Assembly: GCF_900104585.1 (NCBI RefSeq)
Contig: NZ_FNVX01000006.1
Span: 1-64,000 of the forward strand
From: Bacteroides ihuae
Lineage (GTDB): Bacteria > Bacteroidota > Bacteroidia > Bacteroidales > Bacteroidaceae
Direction of reading: 5' to 3'
DNA: 64,000 nucleotides
Positions 1 to 8,232 of this stretch are shown here, piece after piece. Position 1 is the first letter of the stretch. Each line of letters opens with the position of its first letter. The notes below the pieces were generated by a model, which was given only the letters and a program-made list of their open reading frames with translations, had not been told where the DNA came from and did no database searches. Position numbers and translations under genes: made by a program.

Positions 1-27
1 GTAATTGCTTCGTTTTAAAAGCGGGTG

Positions 28-59
28 CAAAGATAAGAGCTTTAAATCCAACTACCAAA
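28..59 (-). promoter_or_regulatory. Bacteroidales sigma-ABfr-type promoter P1 (leftward)
   Basis: Read on the minus strand, -33 TTTG (56-59) and -7 TATCTTTG (28-35) are separated by exactly 20 nt. It fires leftward out of the window. The flank AAAGCGGGTGCAAA is shared with the promoter at 290-321. Three promoters in tandem are typical of rRNA operons, but the transcribed gene is not visible. Confidence 0.6.
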
Positions 60-153
60 TGTTTCTGGAAGTTTTTTTAGTTTTATTTTTTGGATGCTTC
101 TCGTGAGAAAAGAACCGCCAAATAAACCGGCTCCGTATTTGCGAATCGGAGGG

Positions 154-186
154 CAAAGATAACAACTTTTAGTATCATCATCCAAA
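154..186 (-). promoter_or_regulatory. Bacteroidales promoter P2 (leftward)
   Basis: Minus strand -33 TTTG (183-186), a 21-nt spacer, and -7 TATCTTTG (154-161). It is the middle member of a tandem set of three leftward promoters about 130 nt apart. Confidence 0.6.
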
Positions 187-289
187 TTATATAGGAAGAT
201 TTTTCTAAATGTCTTGAAACTCTTTTGATCTCGAACCGCTTCTATCAGAATGTCAATCAGAACGCCTTGTGTCTCTTACAAAGCGGGTG

Positions 290-321
290 CAAAAGTAGAG
301 ATTATACACTTACAATCCAAA
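290..321 (-). promoter_or_regulatory. Bacteroidales promoter P3 (leftward)
   Basis: Minus strand -33 TTTG (318-321), a 20-nt spacer, and -7 TACTTTTG (290-297). It shares AAAGCGGGTGCAAA with the promoter at 28-59. It could also carry read-through from the nitroreductase gene on its right. Confidence 0.55.
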
Positions 322-421
322 CTTATGTGACTCTTTTTTTGAAAGAAATATTCTCGGAATGTCTAAAGCGCTGATTATGAAGAGATCAATAACTCTCTTA
401 TCAAAGGAAAATTTGTGGTTT

Positions 422-1144
422 TCAGATTTTGCGATAAACTTCGTCGAAAGGAATTCTCATTCTGTCTCCCCAAACTCCGCGCTCATCTCTTATTCCACAG
501 GAAACAATCATATTGATTTCTGCCCCAAAAGGCAATTTCAAGATACTTTTCACTCTTCGACTATCAAAACCTTCCATCGGACAGGTGTCATAACTCTCAT
601 TGGCCATTGCCAGCATAAACGTTTGCGCCGCCAAAGCACAGGTTTTATGAGCGACGACTCTCATGTCGCTTTCAGAGACCTGATAAGGAGTCGCTATGAA
701 TAGCCCAACAATGCTGACTATGACTTTGCGAACAATCCCCAAAAGACCTAAAAAGTTAACATATAAAAATGGCATTACTTTTCCATAGTACATTTTCCAC
801 TTTTTGATTCTTCCATCGTGCTTTTCTATTGGGCTATTCTTCAAAACATTCTGCGTCTCCAACTCCAGCACTTTTTTTGCTCTTTTTCGGTAAAGATCCT
901 GCCTTGTTACGAAAACGACCATCTGTTGGGCAGTCGTCGCCGCTTCTTGATTAAAACAGGCAGCAGAGAGTTCTTTTAGAATTTCCGGATTTGTGATGTG
1001 ATAAAACTCCCATAGTTGCATATTGGAACTGTTGGGCGCTAACGTTGCAAGTTCGATGCAGTGCTTAACTTTCTCCGAATCAATTGGAAGATCCTTATAC
1101 AGTCTTACAGAACGTCTGAAATTTATTATTTCTTCTAATCTCAT
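422..1144 (-). CDS. nitroreductase family protein
   Basis: 240 aa. The N-terminus has the FMN-binding pattern of nitroreductases: an RRSVR motif near residue 10, then APNSSNMQ and WEFY near 37-48. The C-terminal SCGIRDERGVWG resembles the family's FMN-site glycine region. The family reduces nitro groups, quinones or similar substrates with NAD(P)H and FMN. The natural substrate cannot be read. A hydrophobic stretch at about 125-155 (FLYVNFLGLLGIVRKVIVSI) is unusual for a soluble nitroreductase and may be a lid or membrane-contact insert. It is the only gene between the leftward promoter cluster and a regulator remnant just upstream, which may once have controlled it. Confidence 0.8.
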   Translation of the reverse strand: MRLEEIINFRRSVRLYKDLPIDSEKVKHCIELATLAPNSSNMQLWEFYHITNPEILKELSAACFNQEAATTAQQMVVFVTRQDLYRKRAKKVLELETQNVLKNSPIEKHDGRIKKWKMYYGKVMPFLYVNFLGLLGIVRKVIVSIVGLFIATPYQVSESDMRVVAHKTCALAAQTFMLAMANESYDTCPMEGFDSRRVKSILKLPFGAEINMIVSCGIRDERGVWGDRMRIPFDEVYRKI

Positions 1145-1193
1145 CTTTAATAATATTATTTATTCTACTTATATATATACTCTGCGGATGTTG

Positions 1194-1430
1194 TCACCAA
1201 TGCGAGTTTTGAAATACAAATATACATTTCTTATATATAGCTTCGCCATCGGTCAATAAAGATACCGAAAAAGTATTGGTACGAAACAGTTGGGTTTCCT
1301 CTGAATGCGTTTCGGGAACGTCTTCGTGACGGTGAGTATGGAAAAGGTTGGATTGTGGTGCAAAGGTCTTCAACGCTTTCAGAAAAGCGGTTATATCCTG
1401 AAAACGTGAAATGGAGTTGTTGGTTTCCAT
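1194..1430 (-). pseudogene. remnant of an AraC-type regulator (N-terminal part only)
   Basis: An open frame of 78 codons starts with an ATG at 1430. Its first ~68 residues resemble the N-terminal sensor domain of Bacteroidales AraC regulators: RFQDITAFLKAL, FHTHRHEDVPE, and FRTNTFSVSLLTDGEAIYKK. The match stops at about codon 68 and the frame ends in unrelated residues. No helix-turn-helix domain follows before the nitroreductase start at 1144, so the C-terminal ~200 residues appear deleted. A TATATTTG at 1465-1472 could be its old -7 element. The assignment is by eye. The alternative is a chance open frame. Confidence 0.45.
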
Positions 1431-1613
1431 ACAGAATGACCTTCTTACATCCTTTACTCTGACGCAAATATACTATGTTCTTTGTTTCAATCCGAAAATC
1501 ATCTCACTTTTTATTGCTTTCTTGGCTGCACATCCAATAATTCATCAAGACTCTTATGAATTTCTAATCTTATTATAATGGATTTCTAACTACAAGCAGA
1601 TAGATAAGCACCT

Positions 1614-1621
1614 TATCTTTG
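1614..1621 (+). promoter_or_regulatory. -7 element of the promoter of the Lys/Ala-rich protein gene
   Basis: TATCTTTG matches TAnnTTTG and lies 75 nt before the ATG at 1696. No good -33 TTTG is seen at the expected distance. Confidence 0.45.
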
Positions 1622-1695
1622 TTGTGTCAAAAGGCAAGAAGAAATTCAATAGATATTAGAATAAGATACATTAACTCATTAAAAAAACAACGATT

Positions 1696-1959
1696 ATGAA
1701 AAAGATTATTTTTGCAGCTGCCATGGTAGCAATGATGTGCGCAAGTAACGTAGCATTCGCTCAAGTAAAAAAAGTAGCCCCAGTAAAGACTGAACAAACT
1801 GCAAGTAAAAAAGCTGAAGCTAAAACAATGAAGAAATCGGCTGTTAAAGCAGAAGAAGCAACAAAGGCCGAATGCAAAACGATGAAGAAATCAGCCGTCA
1901 AGGCAGCAAAAGCAACAAAAGCTGAAGCTAAAACAGCAAAAAAAGCAAGCGCTAAATAA
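1696..1959 (+). CDS. small exported Lys/Ala-rich repeat protein
   Basis: 87 aa. Residues 1-22 are a signal peptide (MKKIIFAAAMVAMMCASNVA, cleavage probably after AFA). The mature part consists almost wholly of Lys, Ala, Thr, Glu and Met in a degenerate repeat. The unit KTMKKSAVKAxxATKAExKT occurs twice and is followed by a shorter copy ending KTAKKASAK. Composition resembles histone-H1-like tails or a charged helical rod, and the protein is strongly basic. Its function is unknown; binding to acidic polymers in the periplasm is only a guess. It has its own -7 element and an intrinsic terminator at 1984-2026, so it is a single-gene unit. The repeated DNA could change copy number between strains. 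Confidence 0.7.
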   Translation: MKKIIFAAAMVAMMCASNVAFAQVKKVAPVKTEQTASKKAEAKTMKKSAVKAEEATKAECKTMKKSAVKAAKATKAEAKTAKKASAK

Positions 1960-1983
1960 GAACCGTCCTATTTTGTAATCAAA

Positions 1984-2026
1984 GAAGAGAGGGATTTTCC
2001 GCAAAGGGGAATCTCTCTCTTTGTTT
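1984..2026 (+). terminator. intrinsic terminator after the Lys/Ala-rich protein gene
   Basis: A stem of 13 pairs (1984-1996 with 2010-2022, two G-T wobbles) is followed by a T-rich run. It sits 25 nt after the stop codon. Confidence 0.7.
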
Positions 2027-2167
2027 ACACAATAACCATCCATAAAGTCTATGAAATAAATTTTAGATTAAAAACACGACCTATAATGTAAATTAAAAAA
2101 GTATTACTACATTTGGAAAAAATTCAAATAAAAAGAAAAGATAACCTCAAAAACTAATACCTCGAAC

Positions 2168-3145
2168 ATGAGCTCAAGTATGAACCTTTTAAGAAAAGCA
2201 CTGTGCTTAGCACTTCTATTTCTAACTATTTCCATTAGCTCCAGCGCACAATACACCAAAAAGTATTATAACTATAAGTGGGAAGAATGTGCACCGAATG
2301 TGGCAAGATATTTGAGTTTGACGACTAAAACAGACTCAGGATATTACAGAAAAGATTATTATATCAGAGAAAGAAAATTGCAAATGATTGGTACCTTTTC
2401 AGACTCACAATGCAAAATACCAAATGGTTATTTCACCTATTATCATTCAAACGGCATACTGCAATCTGTTGGAAGATATAAACAAAAGAGAAAAGAAGGA
2501 ATATGGGTAGGCTTTCACGATAATGGCTTGATGAGTGATTCAACGAACTATTCTAATGGGAAGCCAATCGGCACAAGATTGACTTGGCATCCAAATGGTT
2601 ATCTACGAGACTCGCTATCTCTACAAGAAGACAGAAGTGGGGCTATGGTTTCTTGGTTTGACAATGGCGTTCCATCTGCTGCAGGCAGATGCTCTGCTGG
2701 CATGAAACAAAATGGAAAATGGAAATACTATCATAAAAACGGCAATCTCAGTTCGGTTGAAATATACAAAGATTCGAAGCTAGTAGACAAACAGTATTTC
2801 AACGAAAGTGGAGAATTAATGAAAGATACAACTAACACCGATAGAAGAGCCGAATTTAAAGGAGGAATAGAAGCATGGCTAAAATATATATCACATGAGA
2901 TATACTTTCCGGCTAATTATAAGATAATCAATGCTGACATGGCGATAGTCGTAGTCAATTTCACCATCAATGAAGATGGAGATATTGAGAATGTATTTAC
3001 TAGTTCTTCTTTTGAAAAGAAATTTGATCGAATAGCAGAGAGAGCTATCAAAAAATCGCCCAAATGGGCACCTGCAATGGCACATAACAGAAGGATTAAA
3101 CAAAAAATGAATCAAGCCGTCCGTTTTCAAAATTATAAAGAGTAA
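2168..3145 (+). CDS. exported MORN-repeat protein with TonB C-terminal-like domain
   Basis: 325 aa. It has a signal peptide at about 1-28 (LCLALLFLTISISSSAQ). Residues ~75-215 carry four or five MORN/YwqK-type repeats of the form G-x-W-x-x-Y/F-x-x-N-G (GYFTYYHSNG, GIWVGFHDNG, TWHPNG, GKWKYYHKNG). The last ~90 residues resemble the TonB C-terminal fold (MAIVVVNFTINEDGDIENV, AIKKSPKWAPA), which in Bacteroidales often appears in stand-alone envelope proteins. A role in the periplasm or at the outer membrane is likely, with unknown partner. A candidate -7 element TACATTTG lies at 2108-2115. The second Met (2180) is an equally good start. It converges on rsgA and shares a terminator with it. Confidence 0.7.
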   Translation: MSSSMNLLRKALCLALLFLTISISSSAQYTKKYYNYKWEECAPNVARYLSLTTKTDSGYYRKDYYIRERKLQMIGTFSDSQCKIPNGYFTYYHSNGILQSVGRYKQKRKEGIWVGFHDNGLMSDSTNYSNGKPIGTRLTWHPNGYLRDSLSLQEDRSGAMVSWFDNGVPSAAGRCSAGMKQNGKWKYYHKNGNLSSVEIYKDSKLVDKQYFNESGELMKDTTNTDRRAEFKGGIEAWLKYISHEIYFPANYKIINADMAIVVVNFTINEDGDIENVFTSSSFEKKFDRIAERAIKKSPKWAPAMAHNRRIKQKMNQAVRFQNYKE

Positions 3146-3167
3146 TCAATAAACGATTAATAGATAA

Positions 3168-3209
3168 TACAAGGTGCAAGTTTATCTATATAGACACTTG
3201 CACCTTGTA
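3168..3209. terminator. perfect palindrome, bidirectional terminator and member of a dispersed repeat
   Basis: Arms TACAAGGTGCAAGT (3168-3181) and ACTTGCACCTTGTA (3196-3209) are perfectly complementary around a 14-nt A+T-rich loop. It lies between two convergent genes. Related palindromes with a similar loop lie at 11775-11808 and 15627-15662. Confidence 0.7.
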
Positions 3210-3227
3210 CTTATTTATAGAAACGAC

Positions 3228-4277
3228 TTACAAGAACGTCTTTTTGTCTCTCTTAATCATCTTTGAAAATGATTTATCATGTTTCTTTTTTTCATGAACA
3301 GACGTATTATAATGCCACGCTTCTTTTCTCAGCTTAAGATAGTTCTCATAGACACTACTGTCTAGCTTCCCATCTTCAACAGCTTTTATCACAGCACATC
3401 CCTTTTCATTAATATGTTGACAGTCGCTGAACCGGCATTGCTCTTCAAAACGAGTAATATCGAACTGATCAGAAAGAGTGTCATCATTGTCATTTGTAAC
3501 CCCAAAGAGTTTGACTCCCGGAGTATCAATTAATACGCCTCCAGTTTCCATCAAAACCATCTCACGGCGAGTAGAGGTATGTCTTCCTTTCCCTGTTGAT
3601 TCGCTGATCGCTGCCGTATGCAAAACGGATTGCCCACATAAGCTATTGATCAGCGTGCTTTTCCCTACTCCGGACAACCCCGTAAAAACAAAGGTTTCGC
3701 CCGGAGAGATGAATTCTCGTAGTCGATCAATGCTCTCTGATGACTGAATGCTCGTAAAAAATACGGGAATTCTAGCAGAGATATGCTTCAAATCGGACTC
3801 TACTTCGTCTTGATTGAATCCTAAGTCGGTTTTAGTCAAAACCAAGACGGGCAATATATCTTCATCCGCAATTTGTAACATGAAGCGTTCGATTCTCCGC
3901 ACATTAAAGTTTTGATCAAGACTCTGCACGATAAATGCTTTATCAACATACGACGCAATGGCCTGCTTCCCAGATATCGTTCCGCTTTTTAAACGATAAA
4001 GTGTTTTTAGGCGGGGAAGCACATCAAAAATAACTCCTTTCTCTGCATCAGTCGGTTGAAAAAGAACCCAATCTCCCGTACAAGGATATTCGGACGAAGA
4101 GCGTCCATAAAGCATATTTCCTGTAAGTTCACAAAGACGAATCCCATCCTCCGAGATTACTTCATAGCATGTTTTATGTGTAACGGAAACTCGCCCATGC
4201 ATAAAGTCTTTATAGATAGATGTTTGTTTTTGCCGAAACAGAGATTCGTTCCAGCCATATAATGATAATATATTCAT
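3228..4277 (-). CDS. rsgA: ribosome small-subunit-dependent GTPase A (RsgA/YjeQ family)
   Basis: 349 aa from the ATG at 4277, chosen because the frame extended upstream would overlap the methyltransferase gene. It has an OB-fold-like N-terminus, then a circularly permuted GTPase domain: G4 TKTD (~148) precedes the P-loop GLSGVGKS (~200-207) and G3 DTPG. A zinc site follows (C-x4-C-x-H-x5-C in the RFSDCQHINEKGC region). The family releases late assembly factors from the 30S subunit in a GTP-dependent check. The C-terminus is Lys-rich. It lies 10 nt downstream of a methyltransferase gene in the same direction, so the two are probably co-transcribed. Bacteroidales often carry a second RsgA-like gene; whether this is the main copy cannot be told here. 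Confidence 0.85.
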   Translation of the reverse strand: MNILSLYGWNESLFRQKQTSIYKDFMHGRVSVTHKTCYEVISEDGIRLCELTGNMLYGRSSSEYPCTGDWVLFQPTDAEKGVIFDVLPRLKTLYRLKSGTISGKQAIASYVDKAFIVQSLDQNFNVRRIERFMLQIADEDILPVLVLTKTDLGFNQDEVESDLKHISARIPVFFTSIQSSESIDRLREFISPGETFVFTGLSGVGKSTLINSLCGQSVLHTAAISESTGKGRHTSTRREMVLMETGGVLIDTPGVKLFGVTNDNDDTLSDQFDITRFEEQCRFSDCQHINEKGCAVIKAVEDGKLDSSVYENYLKLRKEAWHYNTSVHEKKKHDKSFSKMIKRDKKTFL

Positions 4278-4287
4278 TGTTTTTATT

Positions 4288-5067
4288 TTAATCTGATATT
4301 TTCTTTCCGATAAAAAAGGCATAACCATAATACTCTTTATACTTTGCGTATAGTTGAGCTTCGTAACGCTGATAGGCGACGAGCCCTTCAGCAGCCTTAT
4401 TACCCACATATTTGTTCAGGAAGGTTTCTTGCGCAAGCATTTGTGGAACATAAAACAGCTCCGTCCAGCAAGTCTCAGGAAAGAGAAACGTAGCTACGGG
4501 AACATACCCGGCTTTCTCCATTTGAGCGATCTTATTTGAGATCGTGTCTATTTCAGGATATGCATTCATCCAGAAATCTTCAATTTCCGCAGGTCGCTCT
4601 TCAGTAAACCACGATGCTTCTGAAACAGCAATATATCCTCCTGTTTTCAAAAACCTTCTCCATTCCTTCAGTCCTCGTTCAAAACCGATATTGTAGATAG
4701 CGCCTTCAGACCAAATCAGATCTAACTCTTCGTTCTGAAAAGGAAGATTGTCCATTGATCCAACAACACCTTTTACTCTATCCTGAAGATTTTTCACCTC
4801 GACCTTTTTGTTGAACAGTTCAATAAAGCTAGGAAACAAATCGATAGCTGTTATCACACCCGAAGTTTGTTCGGCCAAAACCATTGTTTGCCCACCCGTA
4901 CCACAGCCAATATCGGCAATATGTGCGGCCTCTGTAAGGCTTTCGACAAAACTCAACGCTTTACTAGTCATCTCCGGACTCCCGGGGCCTTGTCGTTCAA
5001 GACTGGAGAAATATTCGCAGACTAATTGGAAATCAAATTCGTTAACTGATGTATTATCGTTACTCAT
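4288..5067 (-). CDS. class I SAM-dependent methyltransferase
   Basis: 259 aa. SAM-binding motif I is [12 protein letters not shown] near residues 55-66. The acidic end of strand 2 is ITAIDLFP, and a [13 protein letters not shown] / [14 protein letters not shown] post-motif region follows. This is the ubiE/COQ5-like small-molecule methyltransferase type. The substrate is unknown. It is first in a probable two-gene unit with rsgA (10-nt gap). A -7 element at 5280-5287 could drive it from about 205 nt upstream. Confidence 0.8.
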   Translation of the reverse strand: MSNDNTSVNEFDFQLVCEYFSSLERQGPGSPEMTSKALSFVESLTEAAHIADIGCGTGGQTMVLAEQTSGVITAIDLFPSFIELFNKKVEVKNLQDRVKGVVGSMDNLPFQNEELDLIWSEGAIYNIGFERGLKEWRRFLKTGGYIAVSEASWFTEERPAEIEDFWMNAYPEIDTISNKIAQMEKAGYVPVATFLFPETCWTELFYVPQMLAQETFLNKYVGNKAAEGLVAYQRYEAQLYAKYKEYYGYAFFIGKKISD

Positions 5068-5279
5068 GATATTTAAGTTTTATGACGCAGTGAATCACAT
5101 AGACATATTTTTCCCTATGCAAAGCACTAGCAATTAATTTATTGATGTATGGGTATGAAAATAACTCTGACAAGAACATGCCCGAGTACAATTAAGGGAT
5201 AACCTTGGTGTAAAACCAAAGCTATTTACTTCACCAAATCCATATTAAATTTAAACATAAAACTTTTTAATAGATGATG

Positions 5280-5309
5280 CAAAGATAAAGAAAAAAAGAT
5301 ACCAGCAAT
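5280..5309 (-). promoter_or_regulatory. probable promoter of the methyltransferase-rsgA unit
   Basis: On the minus strand, -7 TATCTTTG (5280-5287) is preceded by ATTG (5306-5309) at 18 nt, a 3-of-4 match to the -33 element. It implies a leader of about 200 nt. Confidence 0.45.
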
Positions 5310-5315
5310 CGTTTT

Positions 5316-5906
5316 TTATAAGATAAATCGCATATTCTTCTTTACCTCATTCACATTTTCCATGCTAGTTAACATTTCAAGTAGTTTAAAAGCGACATCA
5401 AGACTCGTTGCCGGGCCAGTTGAAGTGATAATATTATTATCAATCACCAACTGCGTTTCTTGAACTTTTACGCCAAAATCTGCTAATTGTTTTCGCTTAC
5501 AACCTTCATTCAAATCCCATGTGGTGGCTTTTCGCTGATTTAACACACCAGATTTGGCTATTGGTAGAGCTGCCACACAAATTGATGCGATTAATTTACC
5601 TCTCTCATGAAATTCTCTTATCAAATTGAGGAAGCGCTCATCATAAGCATCTTCATAGAAACCCGCCTCTCCAGCGCCTCCAGGAATTGCTAAAGCATCA
5701 TAATCGTCAATCTTTATTTGGCTAAATGGTAGTTCTGGTTTTACAATTAAGTTCCAATAGCAGCTTATTGTAGGTCTTAAGCTTGTGGTTACCAGATCAA
5801 CAGGTTCAATACCGGCTTCTCGGCTCCAACCAAAGACATCAGTAAAAACACTCGCCTCGTAGGCTTCAAAGCCTTGAGCAAGAAATAAAAGAACTTTTTT
5901 TGCCAT
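5316..5906 (-). CDS. DJ-1/PfpI family protein
   Basis: 196 aa, full length for the family. The N-terminal strand KKVLLFLAQGFEAYEA carries the conserved Glu of DJ-1 proteins. The nucleophile elbow is IASICVAALPIA, with Cys near residue 109. A glycine-rich AIPGGAGEAGFYED loop precedes it and STGPATSLDVAFKLLE follows, as in DJ-1/ThiJ. Members act as glyoxalases, deglycases, chaperones or amidases, and the exact role cannot be read. It lies 30 nt downstream of the broken GNAT gene in the same orientation, so the pair was probably one transcript. Confidence 0.8.
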   Translation of the reverse strand: MAKKVLLFLAQGFEAYEASVFTDVFGWSREAGIEPVDLVTTSLRPTISCYWNLIVKPELPFSQIKIDDYDALAIPGGAGEAGFYEDAYDERFLNLIREFHERGKLIASICVAALPIAKSGVLNQRKATTWDLNEGCKRKQLADFGVKVQETQLVIDNNIITSTGPATSLDVAFKLLEMLTSMENVNEVKKNMRFIL

Positions 5907-5936
5907 TATCTAAAACGATTATCAATATATGTTGTC

Positions 5937-6404
5937 TTATTTAGTCGTAGAAATTGGTTTTTCAAAACATAAGCTGTTTGGAAAATCTTTATATTGCCCG
6001 TAATTCTCTATCCTGGCATATCCACTCTTTTGGTAGAGCCCAATTGCCTCCGACTGCTTAGAACCAGTTTCAAGAATTGCCTTTGAATAGCCCAATTCTT
6101 TCGCCCATCTTTCCAACTCTTCAAGAATTAACCGTGAGATTTTTCGACCTCTATAATCCGGAGTCACAAACATTCGTTTTATCTCCACAGTTTCATTGTC
6201 ATATTCCTTAAAGCACCCACAGCCAACAGGTTTCTTCTTCTCAAAAGCCACAATCACCGTATCTATTGAATTAATTTTATTTTACTTATCATACTTAGAT
6301 TGCGCACTTTGATATCGCCCATTTAGATCACCATCAAGCTGCGAAATTAAAAACTTAAAATGTTCATCTCCGCTTTGAGTCCGTTTTGCTACTATTAACT
6401 CCAT
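5937..6404 (-). pseudogene. GNAT acetyltransferase gene interrupted by an in-frame TAA
   Basis: The ATG at 6404 opens 40 codons (MELIVAKRTQSGDEHFKFLI, then SQLDGDLNGRYQSAQSKYDK). They end in TAA at 6282-6284. The same frame continues without a shift through NKINSIDTVIVAFEKKKPVG to a normal GNAT core: EIKRMFVTPDYRGRKISRLI is the acetyl-CoA-binding motif A and AIGLYQKSGYARIENYG is motif B. One base change at the stop would restore a protein of about 155 residues, the usual length. A GTG at 6257 could in principle start the 106-residue remainder, but that would lack the N-terminal strand and helices. A nonsense mutant is the simplest reading. Suppression or a sequencing error are alternatives. 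Confidence 0.75.
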
Positions 6405-6520
6405 ATACTTATAAGTTTCAATGTACGATATGCATATTTACTACTTCAGATGCAAAATTAACAATTACATCAATCCTACCAAAACTTCGCTATGAATTAT
6501 TTTCGCACAGAAGAATTTCA

Positions 6521-6528
6521 TATCTTTG
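6521..6528 (+). promoter_or_regulatory. -7 element fixing the start of the nucleotidyltransferase-like gene
   Basis: TATCTTTG lies here, so transcription should begin near 6535. That rules out starts before it and supports the ATG at 6553, which follows the purine-rich AAAAGAG. Confidence 0.5.
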
Positions 6529-6552
6529 TACACCCTCAAAAGACGAAAAGAG

Positions 6553-7137
6553 ATGAACGTAATTGAACTAGCAGAACAAAATCAGCTAAACGCTTGGAAA
6601 ATACTCGAAGAAACTCGTATCATTCCAGCATGGGAAAGCATCGGAGCGAAAGTCAATATTGTTGGCTCACTCAAATCCGGTCTACTAATGAAAAGCAAGG
6701 ACATTGACCTTCATATATACACAGACAAGCTTAACATTTCTGAAAGTTTCTCTGTAATGCAAGAGTTGGCAAAAAGACTCTCTCTAAAGGAAATTCAATA
6801 TAAGAATCTCATTGACACGGAAGAAGAATGCATTGAATGGCATACGTTGTATGAAGATAAGAACAAAGAGATTTGGAAATTCGATCTCATTCATATTCGC
6901 AAAGGATCAAAATATGACGGAGTAGTAGAGGAAGTTACCGATGCCATCATTCAACAGCTTACGCCTGAGATTCGCAAGACAATTCTTGAAATCAAATTCG
7001 ATGTGCCGGATGATGTAATGATTCCGGGTATAGAAATATATCGTGCCGTTTTTAGTGGAGGAGTTAAGAATTACGAGGAGCTCAAGCAATGGCGTAAAAC
7101 GAATCCTTTAACTAACAGCTTAGATTGGAGACCTTAA
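6553..7137 (+). CDS. nucleotidyltransferase-fold protein
   Basis: 194 aa. The motif VGSLKSGLLMKSKDIDLHIYT (residues ~37-56) has the G-S ... D-x-D pattern of the pol-beta nucleotidyltransferase superfamily. A third acidic residue is offered by WKFDLIHIR (~107-115). The family includes antibiotic adenylyltransferases, minimal nucleotidyltransferases and RelA/SpoT-like proteins. The substrate is not recognisable. The start at 6553 is favoured by the promoter position. The gene stands alone, with an AraC/GyrI regulator 61 nt downstream in the same direction. Confidence 0.6.
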   Translation: MNVIELAEQNQLNAWKILEETRIIPAWESIGAKVNIVGSLKSGLLMKSKDIDLHIYTDKLNISESFSVMQELAKRLSLKEIQYKNLIDTEEECIEWHTLYEDKNKEIWKFDLIHIRKGSKYDGVVEEVTDAIIQQLTPEIRKTILEIKFDVPDDVMIPGIEIYRAVFSGGVKNYEELKQWRKTNPLTNSLDWRP

Positions 7138-7174
7138 ATGAACAGGTTTCATTTATTCATAATTTCGGCAACAG

Positions 7175-7182
7175 TAAATTTG
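7175..7182 (+). promoter_or_regulatory. -7 element of the AraC/GyrI regulator gene
   Basis: TAAATTTG matches TAnnTTTG and lies 16 nt before the ATG at 7199. The -33 region is poor. Confidence 0.35.
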
Positions 7183-7198
7183 CAATAACAATAGCGCT

Positions 7199-8143
7199 AT
7201 GAATTTTAAAGAACTAAGTAAGCAAGAGTATATAGCTCGGATCAATCGGGTGATGGATTATATCAGCCGAAACCTTGATAAGTCAATTGATCTTTCTGTA
7301 ATGGCCGATATTGCTTCATTTTCCCCCTATCATTTCCATCGAATTTTCACCTATATTGTTGGCGAAACTCCCAATAACTTTGTTTTGAGAATCAAACTCG
7401 AAAAAGCAGGTCAACTATTACAAGATAATCCGAAAGCCACAATTAGTGAGATTGCTTTTCAATGCGGATTCGGGAATAACTCCTCGTTTAGTCGGGCCTT
7501 CAGAAGCTATTTTGGCATGAGCGCCAAAGAATTTCGAGAACAAGATAAAGCGATATATATAAAAGATGGCATTAGATATAGCAAGAATTGCAAACCGATT
7601 AGCAAGATCGGCAAAAACCCTCAGCAGATAAATGCTCAACTTTGCAGTGTCGAATTTAATAAATTAATAATTATGGACACAAAAATTGAGATCAAACAAA
7701 TGCCTGAACTTAATCTTATTTATTGCCGCCACATGGGAGCGTTCAATAAGATCGGACAGGCTTACGAGAATCTGTTTAAATGGGCAATTCCTCGTGGATT
7801 GGTAACCCCTGAAACTAAGACAGTGACGGTTTATCATGACGATCCTTCTATCACAAGTATTGACAAAATGCGTCAAGATGCAAGCATCATCGTCAAAGGA
7901 GATGTAAAGGTGGAAGGAGAAATTGGCAAATCGACCGTTCGAGCCGGCAAATATGCCGTAGGTCGTTTCGAAATTAAAGAGACCGAGTTTGAAGAAGCAT
8001 GGAACACAATGTGCTCGTGGTTTACAGAAAGTGGTTATCAGCCTGAAGATGGATCTACCTATGAGCTGTATCACAATGATTACAAAGGACATCCTGAGCA
8101 TCGGTTTATCGTGGATATATGCATCCCGGTAAAGCCTCTTTGA
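7199..8143 (+). CDS. AraC family regulator with GyrI-like effector domain
   Basis: 314 aa. The DNA-binding domain is N-terminal (residues ~10-112), with two helix-turn-helix units. The first includes SVMADIASFSPYHFHRIF and the second ISEIAFQCGFGNNSSFSRAF. After a linker, residues ~160-314 form a GyrI/Rob-type small-molecule-binding domain: IKQMPELNLIYCRHMGAFNKIG, then a C-terminal DICIPVKP strand. Such one-component regulators bind lipophilic or cationic compounds and activate efflux or stress genes. An intrinsic terminator follows at 8161-8191. No obvious target lies adjacent, so it may act elsewhere or on itself. Confidence 0.85.
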   Translation: MNFKELSKQEYIARINRVMDYISRNLDKSIDLSVMADIASFSPYHFHRIFTYIVGETPNNFVLRIKLEKAGQLLQDNPKATISEIAFQCGFGNNSSFSRAFRSYFGMSAKEFREQDKAIYIKDGIRYSKNCKPISKIGKNPQQINAQLCSVEFNKLIIMDTKIEIKQMPELNLIYCRHMGAFNKIGQAYENLFKWAIPRGLVTPETKTVTVYHDDPSITSIDKMRQDASIIVKGDVKVEGEIGKSTVRAGKYAVGRFEIKETEFEEAWNTMCSWFTESGYQPEDGSTYELYHNDYKGHPEHRFIVDICIPVKPL

Positions 8144-8160
8144 TAATTAGCTAAAACGAA

Positions 8161-8191
8161 GAATCCTGAAGATTTAATTCCTTCAGGATTC
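8161..8191. terminator. bidirectional terminator hairpin
   Basis: GAATCCTGAAG (8161-8171) and CTTCAGGATTC (8181-8191) pair perfectly around a 9-nt loop, with flanking A and T runs. It lies between the convergent AraC/GyrI and rubrerythrin-like genes. Confidence 0.75.
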
Positions 8192-8232
8192 TTTGTCTTT
8201 ATAAGAACTTAGATTTAAACAAGAAATCAATT

